Source: Rhodocyclales bacterium (GTDB lineage Bacteria > Pseudomonadota > Gammaproteobacteria > Burkholderiales > Rhodocyclaceae). Taken from it: 64,000 nucleotides of DNA. The position numbers and the translations under genes are program-made. Position 1 is the stretch's first letter. The number at the start of each line of letters is the position of its first letter. Below are positions 27,060-35,955 of this stretch, piece after piece. The DNA lies in assembly GCA_028292485.1 (NCBI GenBank), contig JAQGMG010000005.1:62001-126000 (forward strand), written 5' to 3'. Below the pieces are notes generated by a model. The model did no database searches and had not been told where the DNA came from. It saw nothing but the letters and a program-made list of their open reading frames with translations.

Positions 27060-28493
27060 ATGTTTGTAGCGCTGGGGCGTGCGCTGCAGCTCGTGCTGCT
27101 GCTGCTCATGATGCGCGTCGCTGCGGGATTGCTGCCGCCCGTTGAAATGGGCCGCATGGCGCTGATCAATTCCAGCACGGCATTGTTTGCCTTGTTCCTG
27201 ATCGGCCCGGTAGGCCAGTTCATCAATCGCAGGCTGTTTGCATGGAATGAGACAGGCGCCGTGCAGCACTACCTGAAGCGTTATTGCGGTTATGTGCTGT
27301 GCGTATGTGGTCTCACGACCTTGTTGCTGTGCGCGCTTGACTATGCAGGGTTTGGCACCTCGCATACACCATTGGCCTGGCTGATCTTCCTGATCACGGG
27401 TTCGCTGTTTTTCAATACGCTGAATCAGACACTTATCCCTTCTCTGAACCTGCTGGGCTTTGGCGTCTGGTTCGTCGTGTTGACGCTGGGTACGTTGCTG
27501 ACGGGTTTCGTACTGGCGATGATATTTGTTTTCTCCGGGCGCCACGAAGCGGAGTTCTGGCTGACGGGGTTGCTGGCCGGGCAGGCACTGTTTGCCTTGC
27601 TTGGCTGGTGTGTCTTCCGCAAGAAAATCAGCCCACCCCGTTTGGGCCTTCAGGCCATGACGCATGCACAGATATTCAGTCTGTTCATGTTCGCGTGGCC
27701 CATCATGGCGGCAGCGGGCATGAACTGGGTGCAGACTCAGAGCTACCGCTTTGTACTTAATGGTTCTCTCGGTCTGGAAAGCCTCGGTTTTTTTGTGGCG
27801 GGCTACGGGTTGAGCGCCGGACTCATCAGCGGGCTGGAGTCCATGCTGATGACTTGGCTGCATCCCGTGTTCTATCGCAACCTCAGTGAGGGAGGGAACG
27901 ATAGCGCCGAACGCGCCTGGAGTGAATATGCCGGCGCAATATTGCCATCCATCCTGTTGTTCACTTGCCTGATCGTTGCCTTGGCGCCGGAAGTGACGCG
28001 GATTCTTCTGGGGCCGCGCTACGTGGCTTCGGCAAACTATGCGATCTGGGGGGCTCTGGCTGAGGCCATGCGCGTGGTGGCCAGTGTCTATGCGATGGCG
28101 GCGCATGCCCGCATGAAGACTTCCTTGCTGCTGTGGCCGAATGCGCTGGGTGCTGTGCTCGCCGTGCTGCTGGTATTTCTGCTGGTGCCCACGCTGGGCG
28201 GTGTCGGCGCGGGTGTGGCCCTGAGTGTGACGGGAGCGATACTGGTACTGGTGTGGCATCGCAGGATTCGCCGCGAGATGGCGATCGCCTTGCCTGGGAG
28301 GCAGTTGCTTGTTGCGCTGGCGATGGGGGCCAGCCTGGTATCTGTGGCGGCGGCAATGCATTACTTGCCCATGCTTCCGACCTCATTGCTGGACGCCTTG
28401 CTTCGAGCCACCTTGTTGGTGCCGCTGTATCTATTCATGCAATATCACTTACTGCCGCTGACGTTACGGGCACGCAAGAGTGTTTCACCATAG
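27060..28493 (+). CDS. Wzx-like oligosaccharide flippase
   Basis: The 477-residue protein is a polytopic membrane protein with about twelve hydrophobic segments, beginning MFVALGRALQLVLLLLMMRV. The layout and loops (IGPVGQFINRRLF, FFVAGYGLSAGLISGLE, ILLGPRYV, with the late repeat of two-helix units) fit the MOP/polysaccharide flippase superfamily. It would turn undecaprenyl-linked units to the periplasm for Wzy-type assembly. No convincing Wzy polymerase is seen in the window. The start at 27060 is the first good ATG after the transketolase gene; the frame upstream of it runs inside that gene. Confidence 0.85.
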   Translation: MFVALGRALQLVLLLLMMRVAAGLLPPVEMGRMALINSSTALFALFLIGPVGQFINRRLFAWNETGAVQHYLKRYCGYVLCVCGLTTLLLCALDYAGFGTSHTPLAWLIFLITGSLFFNTLNQTLIPSLNLLGFGVWFVVLTLGTLLTGFVLAMIFVFSGRHEAEFWLTGLLAGQALFALLGWCVFRKKISPPRLGLQAMTHAQIFSLFMFAWPIMAAAGMNWVQTQSYRFVLNGSLGLESLGFFVAGYGLSAGLISGLESMLMTWLHPVFYRNLSEGGNDSAERAWSEYAGAILPSILLFTCLIVALAPEVTRILLGPRYVASANYAIWGALAEAMRVVASVYAMAAHARMKTSLLLWPNALGAVLAVLLVFLLVPTLGGVGAGVALSVTGAILVLVWHRRIRREMAIALPGRQLLVALAMGASLVSVAAAMHYLPMLPTSLLDALLRATLLVPLYLFMQYHLLPLTLRARKSVSP

Positions 28494-28511
28494 CTTTCTA
28501 TTGGATCCGAT

Positions 28512-29342
28512 ATGAATTCTGTTGTGTCTTTCATCAAGAGTCGGCCAGGTTTTCTCCGCTTCGCGCGCGGTACGCGATTCTGGGCGACGACATTGGGTCT
28601 CGATATCGTTCGTCTGACTGCGCTGGTCGCTGTGCCAGCCGTTGTGCGTGAATACTTCGCCCTGAAACGTCAGAACAGCCGGAGCGCTCATCCTTGGCGC
28701 CTGAGTTTTTCGATGCCTTTTTTCCATGATCGCTTTGAGGAAAGTGGTGTCGTCTCAGGGCACTATTTCCATCAGGATCTGCTTGTCGCAAGACGGATAT
28801 TCGAACGCAAACCGGCCAAGCATGTCGATGTTGCTTCGCGCGTTGAAACCTTCGTTGCACACGTGGCGGCGTTTCGTCAGATTGAAGTGTTCGACATCCG
28901 TCCCTTGAGTGCGCGCATTCCGAACATCAGCTTCACGCAGTGCGATTTCATGAATCTGCCGCCTGAAATGAATGGCTACTCCGACTCCGTGTCATGCCTG
29001 CATGCGCTGGAACACTTCGGGTTGGGCCGCTACTGTGATCCGATAGACATCGACGGACATCTCAAGGGCTTTGATAGTCTCTACAAGACGCTGGTGAGTG
29101 GCGGAATTCTCTATTTGTCATTTCCGATCGGTGAAATCGAGCGGATAGAGTTCAACGCGCACCGGGTGTTCTCGATCCAGACCGTACTGGGCTGGGCGAA
29201 AGATCGATTCGAGCTCATCGGTTTCTCTTATGTGGACGATGCGGGAAATCTGCACGAAAACATTCCGCTGAGCGAAGTCGATGCCGCAAGCAGCTATCAC
29301 CTGAAGTATGGGTGCGGCATTTTCGAAATGAAAAAGCTTTGA
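28512..29342 (+). CDS. DUF268 protein, methyltransferase-like
   Basis: This 276-residue protein resembles DUF268 members found in bacterial polysaccharide clusters. Family-like pieces are HVDVASRVETFVAHVAAF, SCLHALEHFGLGRYCDP and ILYLSFPIGEIERIEFNAHR, the last two resembling the substrate side of class I methyltransferases. The glycine motif of SAM binding is replaced by VDVASR, so activity is uncertain. It lies between the flippase and a run of glycosyltransferases. Confidence 0.7.
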   Translation: MNSVVSFIKSRPGFLRFARGTRFWATTLGLDIVRLTALVAVPAVVREYFALKRQNSRSAHPWRLSFSMPFFHDRFEESGVVSGHYFHQDLLVARRIFERKPAKHVDVASRVETFVAHVAAFRQIEVFDIRPLSARIPNISFTQCDFMNLPPEMNGYSDSVSCLHALEHFGLGRYCDPIDIDGHLKGFDSLYKTLVSGGILYLSFPIGEIERIEFNAHRVFSIQTVLGWAKDRFELIGFSYVDDAGNLHENIPLSEVDAASSYHLKYGCGIFEMKKL

Positions 29343-29375
29343 TTGATTCAATGGGCTCGTCAGTGAGGCTGATGC

Positions 29376-30416
29376 ATGAATAGCAGTTGTCCTTCGGTCT
29401 GCATTTGCATTCCAACCTACAACGCGGAAGTGACGATCAAGGAGACGCTGGTTTCTGCGTTGGCGCAGGACTACCCGAATTTCACGATCCGGATCTTTGA
29501 CAATGCTTCGACGGATCGCACGCTTGAGATCATTGAGTCTTTTCAGGATGAACGAATCAGCATCTTCCGTAGTGACAGGAATATCGGCGCTATTGCAAAT
29601 TTCGATCGCTGCATTTCGGTAGTCGAGGGCACATATACCGAGATGTTCCATGCCGACGAAGTCTACGAGCCAGATATGGTGTCGAGGCAGGTTGTGGCGA
29701 TGGAGGCCCGGCCGGAGGCCGGGGCGGCATTTACTGAAGCCTATCTGATCGATTCCGCCAGCCGTGTTTTTGGTGAAACGACGGTCGCAAAATACATCGG
29801 AGCCGAGCGAGGTACGGTCGCTGTCCGCTCATATGAAGAGCTGCTGCCCGCTATTTACCGGGCCGGAAATTTTCTGCTTTGCTCCGGCGCGCTGGTGCGT
29901 ACGAAAATCTATCAGGAAGAAATTGTTCGCTGGCGCGGCGACATGTTCTCGAGTAGCTGCGATCTGGATGTCTGGTTGCGTATCCTGGAGCAGCACTCTG
30001 TGTTGTTTGTGCTCGACAAGCTGATGAGGACAAGAACATCCAGAACGCAGGCGTCATACACGGAGATCAAGCGGAACACCGCACGAGCGGACATGTTTCT
30101 CGTGCTGGACCACTACTTGGACAAGCCGCGTTCGCAACGTGCGCTGACGGCGAGCGACATTGCAGGCTACGCCGCCATGCAGCGCATGGACAGGGCGCGT
30201 CGGGCCATGAATCTGTATCTTCTGGGACGAAAGCAAGAGGCAGTGCCGCTTCTCAATGAGAACCTGGGGTTTGGCATCGTCAGCTACGCATTCCGCTCAA
30301 AGCGTGGGCTCCTGACGCTCCTGTTGACTGTGTATTTGAGAAGCATGATTGCGTTGGGCGCTGATCGGCTTGGCAAGAAACTCATGCAGTTTGCCGATCA
30401 GAAAGTGCATAGATGA
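29376..30416 (+). CDS. Family 2 glycosyltransferase
   Basis: The 346-residue protein has a GT2 domain: VCICIPTYNAEVTIKETL, IRIFDNASTDRTLE and the acidic motif in MFHADEVYEPDM (DxxD-like position), followed by a helical C-terminal part. It likely adds one sugar to the lipid-linked repeat unit at the inner face of the inner membrane. The next gene overlaps its stop by 4 bases. Donor and linkage cannot be read from the sequence. Confidence 0.85.
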   Translation: MNSSCPSVCICIPTYNAEVTIKETLVSALAQDYPNFTIRIFDNASTDRTLEIIESFQDERISIFRSDRNIGAIANFDRCISVVEGTYTEMFHADEVYEPDMVSRQVVAMEARPEAGAAFTEAYLIDSASRVFGETTVAKYIGAERGTVAVRSYEELLPAIYRAGNFLLCSGALVRTKIYQEEIVRWRGDMFSSSCDLDVWLRILEQHSVLFVLDKLMRTRTSRTQASYTEIKRNTARADMFLVLDHYLDKPRSQRALTASDIAGYAAMQRMDRARRAMNLYLLGRKQEAVPLLNENLGFGIVSYAFRSKRGLLTLLLTVYLRSMIALGADRLGKKLMQFADQKVHR

Positions 30417-31459
30417 GCGGGCTTCCTGATATGCAGAGCATCTATATCGATCCTTCTTACTCTTCATTCTATGCGGACAAGTTATTTGATCTGACGGATC
30501 CAGTATTGAATCGCGACAACCAGCTGTTGCCCATGGTGCGTTTGCGCGAAGAGGCAAATCGTCGCGGGCTGCGACTGACGACAGCCGATCGCATACTTGA
30601 GAAAGAGACTGATGGCGGTGCGACGGGTGAATATTTTTCGCTTGGATTGTTGCCCGACGTCGAAGCGACGCGCACGCGCGGAATCGATCTGAAAGCGTAC
30701 ATGCTGCTCGAGCCGCCGGTGGTCATTCCGGGCCTGTATGGCAACTTGCCATCGCTATCGAACCAGTTCGAGCGGGTGTACCTTCACAACGTTCATGGAG
30801 ATGGCTATTCCATGGAGGGCGTGCGCGCGGATGTGCTCAGAAAGTTCTATTGGCCCATTCCGTTTCGTGGTGTCTTGTCGGAGTACTGGCACAGAGAAAA
30901 TCGCAGCAGCACGATAGTGGTGATCAATGGTAGTCACCGACCGATCAGCAAGAAGAGTGAGCTTTACAGCAAGCGCATCGAGGCGATTGCAGCGCTGGAG
31001 GCATTTGGTGGTGCTGATCTGTATGGCCGCGGCTGGGATCGTCTGTTGTCCAGATGCAGTTTGTGGTGGCCCGCGCTTCGGAATCGCCCAGCCATCATGC
31101 GGGCATATCGCGGCGCCTGTGATTCCAAATATGAAACCTTGAGCGCCTACAGCCATTGCCTGTGTTTCGAGAACATGAGCATGGATGGTTACATCACGGA
31201 AAAGATATTCGATTGCTTCTATGCAGGGACGATTCCTGTCTATCTTGGCCCGGCGGATATTTCGACCTATGTGCCCAAGGCGGCTTTCGTAGACTGCAGG
31301 GCACATGGTTCATGGGGCGAGGTATTCGAATTCGTGCGAAGCATGACGCCAGTCCAGATTGCGGACATGCGTGAGGCAGGCAGAGCGTTCATGGAAGGGG
31401 AAGACGCATTGCCATACTTCCATTCGCTTGAAGATATCGTGCTGGGGGAAAGAGCCTGA
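30413..31459 (+). CDS. GT10 family alpha-1,3/1,4-fucosyltransferase
   Basis: The 348-residue protein carries the GT10 signature in its C-terminal half: LSAYSHCLCFENMSMDGYIT, then EKIFDCFYAGTIPVYLGPAD, with a conserved YGRGWD block before it. GT10 enzymes use GDP-L-fucose. The window encodes Gmd and an Fcl/ColC-like enzyme but also ColD, so the true donor could be GDP-fucose or GDP-colitose. It overlaps both neighbours, so it belongs to the same translation series. Confidence 0.88.
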   Translation: MSGLPDMQSIYIDPSYSSFYADKLFDLTDPVLNRDNQLLPMVRLREEANRRGLRLTTADRILEKETDGGATGEYFSLGLLPDVEATRTRGIDLKAYMLLEPPVVIPGLYGNLPSLSNQFERVYLHNVHGDGYSMEGVRADVLRKFYWPIPFRGVLSEYWHRENRSSTIVVINGSHRPISKKSELYSKRIEAIAALEAFGGADLYGRGWDRLLSRCSLWWPALRNRPAIMRAYRGACDSKYETLSAYSHCLCFENMSMDGYITEKIFDCFYAGTIPVYLGPADISTYVPKAAFVDCRAHGSWGEVFEFVRSMTPVQIADMREAGRAFMEGEDALPYFHSLEDIVLGERA

Positions 31460-32310
31460 TGGGCACGCCCGGTCTGGCGCAGACGGACGAGGCGCGGCAG
31501 CCTGCTGCGCTCAGGCTTGCCACCGAAAACAAGGCGCCTGTTTCGGTCGTGATTCCGTGCTTTCGTTGCGCCGACTCCATCGAGAGGGCAGTGCTGTCCG
31601 TGGCGGCGCAAACCTTGTTGCCGCAGGAAGTGATTCTTGTGGACGACTGCAGTCAGGATGGCACCATGGTGACGCTTGAGTCCCTTGCTGTTGCGTTTCC
31701 GCCTGGCTGGATCAAGGTCTTGTCCCTTGCCGTCAATGGCGGGCCGGGGTGGGCCCGCAACGCAGGTTGGGAGCTGGCCTGCGCTCAGTACATAGCATTT
31801 CTGGATGCGGATGACATATGGCATCCACAGAAGCTGGCGTTGCAAACAGCCCGGTTGCAGGCGCATCCAGAACTTGTCATGAGCGCGCATCGTTCTGTGC
31901 TCATGCAGGAAGTCGCAGTGCCGGTACCTTTGCCCAGCCGGATGATCGATCTGAGAGCCTTGTTGTTTGCCAACATGATTCCGACGCGGTCGGTCATGCT
32001 GAAGCGTGAGTTGCCACTGCGCTTCCCCTTGGGGTGGCGCTATTCCGAGGACTACATGTTGTGGCTGGCAATTGCAGCATCGGGAGGTGCTATCGACATG
32101 CTGGAGGTTCCGCTCGCATTTTCATTTCGCCCGGCGTTCAGGGCTGGCGGCTTGAGCGCGCGCTTGTGGCTCATGGAGCGCGGCGAACTGGCCAGTTTCA
32201 GTGCCTTGCGGCGTGAGAAGCGTATTGGTTGGGGCGTATGGGGAATGGCTAGTGCATGGTCGCTGCTGCGCTACATTAAACGGCTTGCACAGGCAGTTGC
32301 GCAGAAATGA
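31459..32310 (+). CDS. Family 2 glycosyltransferase
   Basis: The 283-residue protein shows a complete GT2 core: VSVVIPCFRCADSIERAVLS, ILVDDCSQDGTM and FLDADDIWHPQK with the DxD motif, then a short C-terminal region. The first 30 residues before the core are Ala- and Gln-rich and may not be structured. The start ATG shares one base with the stop of the GT10 gene. The sugar transferred is unknown. Confidence 0.87.
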   Translation: MGTPGLAQTDEARQPAALRLATENKAPVSVVIPCFRCADSIERAVLSVAAQTLLPQEVILVDDCSQDGTMVTLESLAVAFPPGWIKVLSLAVNGGPGWARNAGWELACAQYIAFLDADDIWHPQKLALQTARLQAHPELVMSAHRSVLMQEVAVPVPLPSRMIDLRALLFANMIPTRSVMLKRELPLRFPLGWRYSEDYMLWLAIAASGGAIDMLEVPLAFSFRPAFRAGGLSARLWLMERGELASFSALRREKRIGWGVWGMASAWSLLRYIKRLAQAVAQK

Positions 32311-33464
32311 AACCCAGACTTGCTTTGGTGGTATCCGCTGAAATTACGCTACGGGCGTTCATGCTGGGGCATTTGCGCGCTTGGCAGTCGACGTTTGATC
32401 TGACGGTGATGGCGAACGGCGCTGCGCCTGATTTGCTGCCCGGGCAAGGAATCCAGGCGCAACTGCTCGATATGCCGATCGAGCGTCCCGTGCGGCCACT
32501 GGCAGATTTTGTTGCCTTGATTCGCTTGTGGCGTGCGTTACGCAGGGGGCGGTTTGATCTTGTGTTTTCCGTTACGCCTAAAGCTGGCTTGCTTGCGATG
32601 GCTGCAGCATGGTTGGCGCAAGTGCCAGTACGTGTGCATGTTTTTACGGGACAGGTATGGGTGACGCGCAGCGGGCCATCACGCTATATCTTGAAATCGA
32701 TTGATCGCCTTACTGCGTGGATGGCTACGCACGTGTTGGTCGATGGAAAGCCCCAACGGCAGTTCCTGATTTCCGAAGGGGTTTTACGTGCAGACAAGTC
32801 ACAGGTGTTGGGCAGCGGATCACTAAGCGGCGTAGATGCCAAGCGGTTCACGCCCGATCCGCTGGCACGGGTAGCGATCCGCGACGCGCTCGGTGTGCCT
32901 GCTGACGCGCTAGTGTTCCTGTACATGGGGCGACTCAATCGCGACAAGGGCGTGCTTGACCTGGCGCAAGCGTTTGCGCAGCTTGGGCAGTCATCGCCGA
33001 GCACACATCTGTTGTTAGTCGGCCCCGATGAGGCGGGCATGCGTCCGTTGGTTCAGGAGACATGCGCGGCGTGTTCGGCACAACTGCATTTTGTTGGCTA
33101 TACCGATCAGCCGCAACGCTATATAGCAGCAGCCGACGTATTCTGTTTGCCGAGCTATCGGGAAGGATTTCCCACTTCAGTCATTGAGGCGGCCGCCAGC
33201 GGCATTCCGACTATTGCATCGCGTATTTATGGTATTGCCGATGCAGTACTCGAAGAAGAGACTGGTTTAATGCATCTTCCGGGAAGGAGCGACGAGATTT
33301 TTGCTTGTATGCGCAGAATGCTTGAGTCACCAGAGCAGCGGATATTGCTGGGTAATAATGCGCGCCAGCGGGCATCACTTCAATTTTCTGCGGAGCAGGT
33401 TACGAAGGCCCTTGCTGACTATCTGATCGCCCATATGAATGAAGCCAATGAAACGCGTTTGTGA
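32307..33464 (+). CDS. Family 4 glycosyltransferase
   Basis: The 385-residue GT-B protein has an N-terminal acceptor domain and a GT4 donor domain: FLYMGRLNRDKGVLDLAQAF, then VFCLPSYREGFPTSVIEAAA with the EX7E motif and SGIPTIASR. The closest known types (for example PglA/WbpT-like and ScrW-like proteins) often add the second sugar to an initiating amino sugar. This suits its position before a PglC-like initiating transferase, whose start lies inside its end. Confidence 0.87.
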   Translation: MKPRLALVVSAEITLRAFMLGHLRAWQSTFDLTVMANGAAPDLLPGQGIQAQLLDMPIERPVRPLADFVALIRLWRALRRGRFDLVFSVTPKAGLLAMAAAWLAQVPVRVHVFTGQVWVTRSGPSRYILKSIDRLTAWMATHVLVDGKPQRQFLISEGVLRADKSQVLGSGSLSGVDAKRFTPDPLARVAIRDALGVPADALVFLYMGRLNRDKGVLDLAQAFAQLGQSSPSTHLLLVGPDEAGMRPLVQETCAACSAQLHFVGYTDQPQRYIAAADVFCLPSYREGFPTSVIEAAASGIPTIASRIYGIADAVLEEETGLMHLPGRSDEIFACMRRMLESPEQRILLGNNARQRASLQFSAEQVTKALADYLIAHMNEANETRL

Positions 33465-34050
33465 TTTTCTCGTCGCGGCATTCGCTCTTATTCTGACGGC
33501 TCCGTTGCTGCTGCTGCTGATTGTCCTGATTCGATTGCGGCTTGGCTCGCCGGTGTTCTTCCGTCAGCAGCGTCCGGGTCTGCGCGGTCAGCCCTTCATG
33601 CTTTGCAAATTCCGGTCTATGAGCGATGCATGTGATGCTAATGGGGCGCTATTGCCCGATCATCTGCGCTTGGGGCGCTTTGGCAGCACGTTGCGTCGCT
33701 TGAGTCTGGATGAGCTTCCTCAGTTATGGAATGTGCTGAAAGGCGACATGAGCCTGGTTGGGCCACGTCCGCTATTGATGAAATACCTGGAGCGCTATTC
33801 TTCACATCAGACAAGGCGGCATGACGTGCGGCCAGGCATTACCGGCTGGGCCCAAGTCAATGGCAGGAATGCGATTTCATGGGAAGAGCGTCTTGAGCTG
33901 GACGTGTGGTATGTGGATCATCGGTCATTGTGGCTTGATGCCAGAATCCTTGGAATGACCGTGCGCAAGGTGTGCAGCGGCAAGGATGTCAGCTCCAAAG
34001 GGCATGCGACCATGCCCGAGTTCATGGGCAACGCCAAGGAAAAGCGATGA
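33439..34050 (+). CDS. Initiating phosphoglycosyl transferase (PglC/WecP-like sugar transferase)
   Basis: The 203-residue protein is a compact monotopic sugar-1-phosphate transferase: one N-terminal hydrophobic helix hairpin (FLVAAFALILTAPLLLLLIV), then FRQQRPGLRGQPFMLCKFRS and SLDELPQLWNVLKGDMSLVG with the catalytic Asp-Glu pair, and GPRPL. These enzymes start glycan synthesis on undecaprenyl phosphate; PglC uses UDP-diNAc-bacillosamine. Together with the next two genes it resembles the pglC-pglD-pglE set. Starts at 33439 or 33448 are both possible. Confidence 0.9.
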   Translation: MKPMKRVCDFLVAAFALILTAPLLLLLIVLIRLRLGSPVFFRQQRPGLRGQPFMLCKFRSMSDACDANGALLPDHLRLGRFGSTLRRLSLDELPQLWNVLKGDMSLVGPRPLLMKYLERYSSHQTRRHDVRPGITGWAQVNGRNAISWEERLELDVWYVDHRSLWLDARILGMTVRKVCSGKDVSSKGHATMPEFMGNAKEKR

Positions 34051-34709
34051 AAGATCTCGTGATTGTAGGAGTTGGCGGACACGGACGAGAGCTCTTGCAA
34101 TGCGTTGTGGCCATTAATGCATGCGAGCCGCGCTGGAATGTGCTTGGTTTTGTGGATGACAACACGACACTAAGGCACGTGGGCGACCTTCCTGTTTTAG
34201 GTACTACAGCTTGGTTGCAGGACCGGAATTGCAACGTAGTCGTTGCAATCGGTGCGCCCGCCACGCGAAAACGTGTCGTGACAGCCATTGAAGTGATGGG
34301 CATTTCGAGTTTTGCTACCTTGATTCACCCTTCTGCGCAGATCGGCGGGGCTGTTGCTGTCGGCGAGGGCTCGATGATTTGCGCGGGGGCTGTTTTGACG
34401 ACAGACATCGCAGTGGGGAAGCACGTCATCGTGAATACGGCGACCGTCGTGTCACATGATTGCCATTTGGCAGATTTCACGACGCTGGCGCCACGTGTTT
34501 GCCTCTGCGGTGCGGTTCGTGTAGAGGAAGGCTCGGATTTGGGAGCTGCATGTACTTTGTTGCCGAGTGTTCGTGTAGGCGCGTGGTCGATAGTCGGTGC
34601 CGGTGCTACTGTGATCGCAAATGTGGCAGCGAACGAAACCGTTGTTGGTGCGCCTGCTCGTACTATCTGTATTCGAGCGGCAGGATGGCAGGACAATAAT
34701 GACAAATAG
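34047..34709 (+). CDS. PglD/NeuD-type sugar O/N-acetyltransferase
   Basis: The 220-residue protein has an N-terminal nucleotide-sugar-binding domain (DLVIVGVGGHGRELLQCVV) and a left-handed beta-helix of hexapeptide repeats (from about residue 90, IHPSAQIGGAVAVGEGSMIC on). The histidine in VVSHDCHLADF is at the catalytic position of PglD. PglD acetylates the 4-amino group of UDP-bacillosamine precursors. Its ATG overlaps the stop of the PglC-like gene, and the following aminotransferase overlaps its end. Confidence 0.88.
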   Translation: MKDLVIVGVGGHGRELLQCVVAINACEPRWNVLGFVDDNTTLRHVGDLPVLGTTAWLQDRNCNVVVAIGAPATRKRVVTAIEVMGISSFATLIHPSAQIGGAVAVGEGSMICAGAVLTTDIAVGKHVIVNTATVVSHDCHLADFTTLAPRVCLCGAVRVEEGSDLGAACTLLPSVRVGAWSIVGAGATVIANVAANETVVGAPARTICIRAAGWQDNNDK

Positions 34710-35901
34710 ATTGACTGCAGTGGCTGTACGCCAAGCCTTGTCGGCGCCTTGGCCCTGCTATGACGACGAGCAGATCGCTGCAGTGGGGAACGTGCTGCGT
34801 TCAGGCAAGGTCAATTACTGGACAGGCGAAGAGGGGCGACTGTTTGAGCGTGAGTACGCGGGCTCTCTTGGTCGACGTCATGCGATTGCCGTTGCCAATG
34901 GAACGGTTGCGCTTGAGCTTGCGTTGCGCGCATTCGGCATCGGTGCCGGTGATGAGGTGATCGTCCCGAGCCGGACCTATATCGCTTCTGCCAGTTGTGC
35001 TGTGATGTGTGGTGCAGTCCCCGTCGTGGCGGATGTGGACCGCGATAGCCAATGCATCACGGCCACTAGCATCGAGGCGGTGCTTACACCCAGGACGCGT
35101 GCAATCGTGGCTGTTCATCTCGCGGGATGGCCGTGCGCCATGGACGAGATCATGGCGTTGGCGGCAACGCATGGACTTGTCGTGATTGAGGACTGCGCAC
35201 AAGCCCACGGCGCTTTTTACAAAGGTCGTCCTGTTGGTGCGTTCGGCCACGCAGCGGCTTTTTCGTTCTGCCAGGACAAGATCATGACAACAGGAGGCGA
35301 AGGGGGTTTGCTCGCGATGGATGACGAGGATGTATGGCAGCGTGCATGGTCGTTCAAGGACATCGGGCGAAGCTTCGAAGCCGTTTATCATCGCGAGCAT
35401 GCTCCAGGTTTTCGCTGGTTGACCGAATCGTTCGGCACAAACTGGCGCATGACAGAAATGCAGGCGGCATTAGGGCGAGTTCAGTTGCGGAAGCTGTTCG
35501 GTTGGCACGACAGGCGTACCGAAAACGCAAAAATATTGGCTGATGCGCTGCGTAAAGTATCTGCACTTCGTGTGCCGATACCTCCCGTGCATATTCGACA
35601 CGCTTGGTACAAATTCTATAGCTTTGTCGAGCCAACGGCCCTTAAGGCCGGTTGGTCGCGAGATCGAATCATGGTAGAAATAGAACGGCTGGGCGTGCCG
35701 TGCTCAGTTGGCTCATGCAGTGAAATTTATCGTGAAAAAGCTTTTGTGGATCGTGGATGGGAGGCGATTGCGCGCTTGCCGGTTGCGCAAGAGTTGGGTG
35801 ACACAAGCTTGTGTTTTCTGGTCCATCCAACCCTCGATGCTTCCGCGATGACTGTAATGGGCGAGATTATTGATCGTGTCATGCGTGAAGCAGCATGTTG
35901 A
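34699..35901 (+). CDS. DegT/DnrJ/EryC1 sugar aminotransferase (PglE-like)
   Basis: The 400-residue PLP enzyme keeps the catalytic lysine, Lys194 in FCQDKIMTTGGEGG, unlike the two dehydratases upstream. It shows VPSRTYIASASCAVMCGAVP and VIEDCAQAHGAFYKGRPVG. Position and partner genes suggest that it aminates a UDP-4-keto-6-deoxy-GlcNAc at C4, as PglE does for bacillosamine. The required 4,6-dehydratase (PglF/WbpM type) is not in the window, so this route is incomplete here. Another 4-amino sugar such as a FucNAc4N-type product is possible. Confidence 0.88.
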   Translation: MTNRLTAVAVRQALSAPWPCYDDEQIAAVGNVLRSGKVNYWTGEEGRLFEREYAGSLGRRHAIAVANGTVALELALRAFGIGAGDEVIVPSRTYIASASCAVMCGAVPVVADVDRDSQCITATSIEAVLTPRTRAIVAVHLAGWPCAMDEIMALAATHGLVVIEDCAQAHGAFYKGRPVGAFGHAAAFSFCQDKIMTTGGEGGLLAMDDEDVWQRAWSFKDIGRSFEAVYHREHAPGFRWLTESFGTNWRMTEMQAALGRVQLRKLFGWHDRRTENAKILADALRKVSALRVPIPPVHIRHAWYKFYSFVEPTALKAGWSRDRIMVEIERLGVPCSVGSCSEIYREKAFVDRGWEAIARLPVAQELGDTSLCFLVHPTLDASAMTVMGEIIDRVMREAAC

Positions 35902-35955
35902 CTGCATTTTTGCCGTCGTCCGTGTGCAAGGGAGAAGTGAAAGTGGTCAATTGTG

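Noticed and set aside
26742-28361. Open frame of 539 codons on the minus strand
   Set aside because: It is antisense to the flippase and transketolase genes; its Gln/His/Arg-rich text is typical of a shadow frame.
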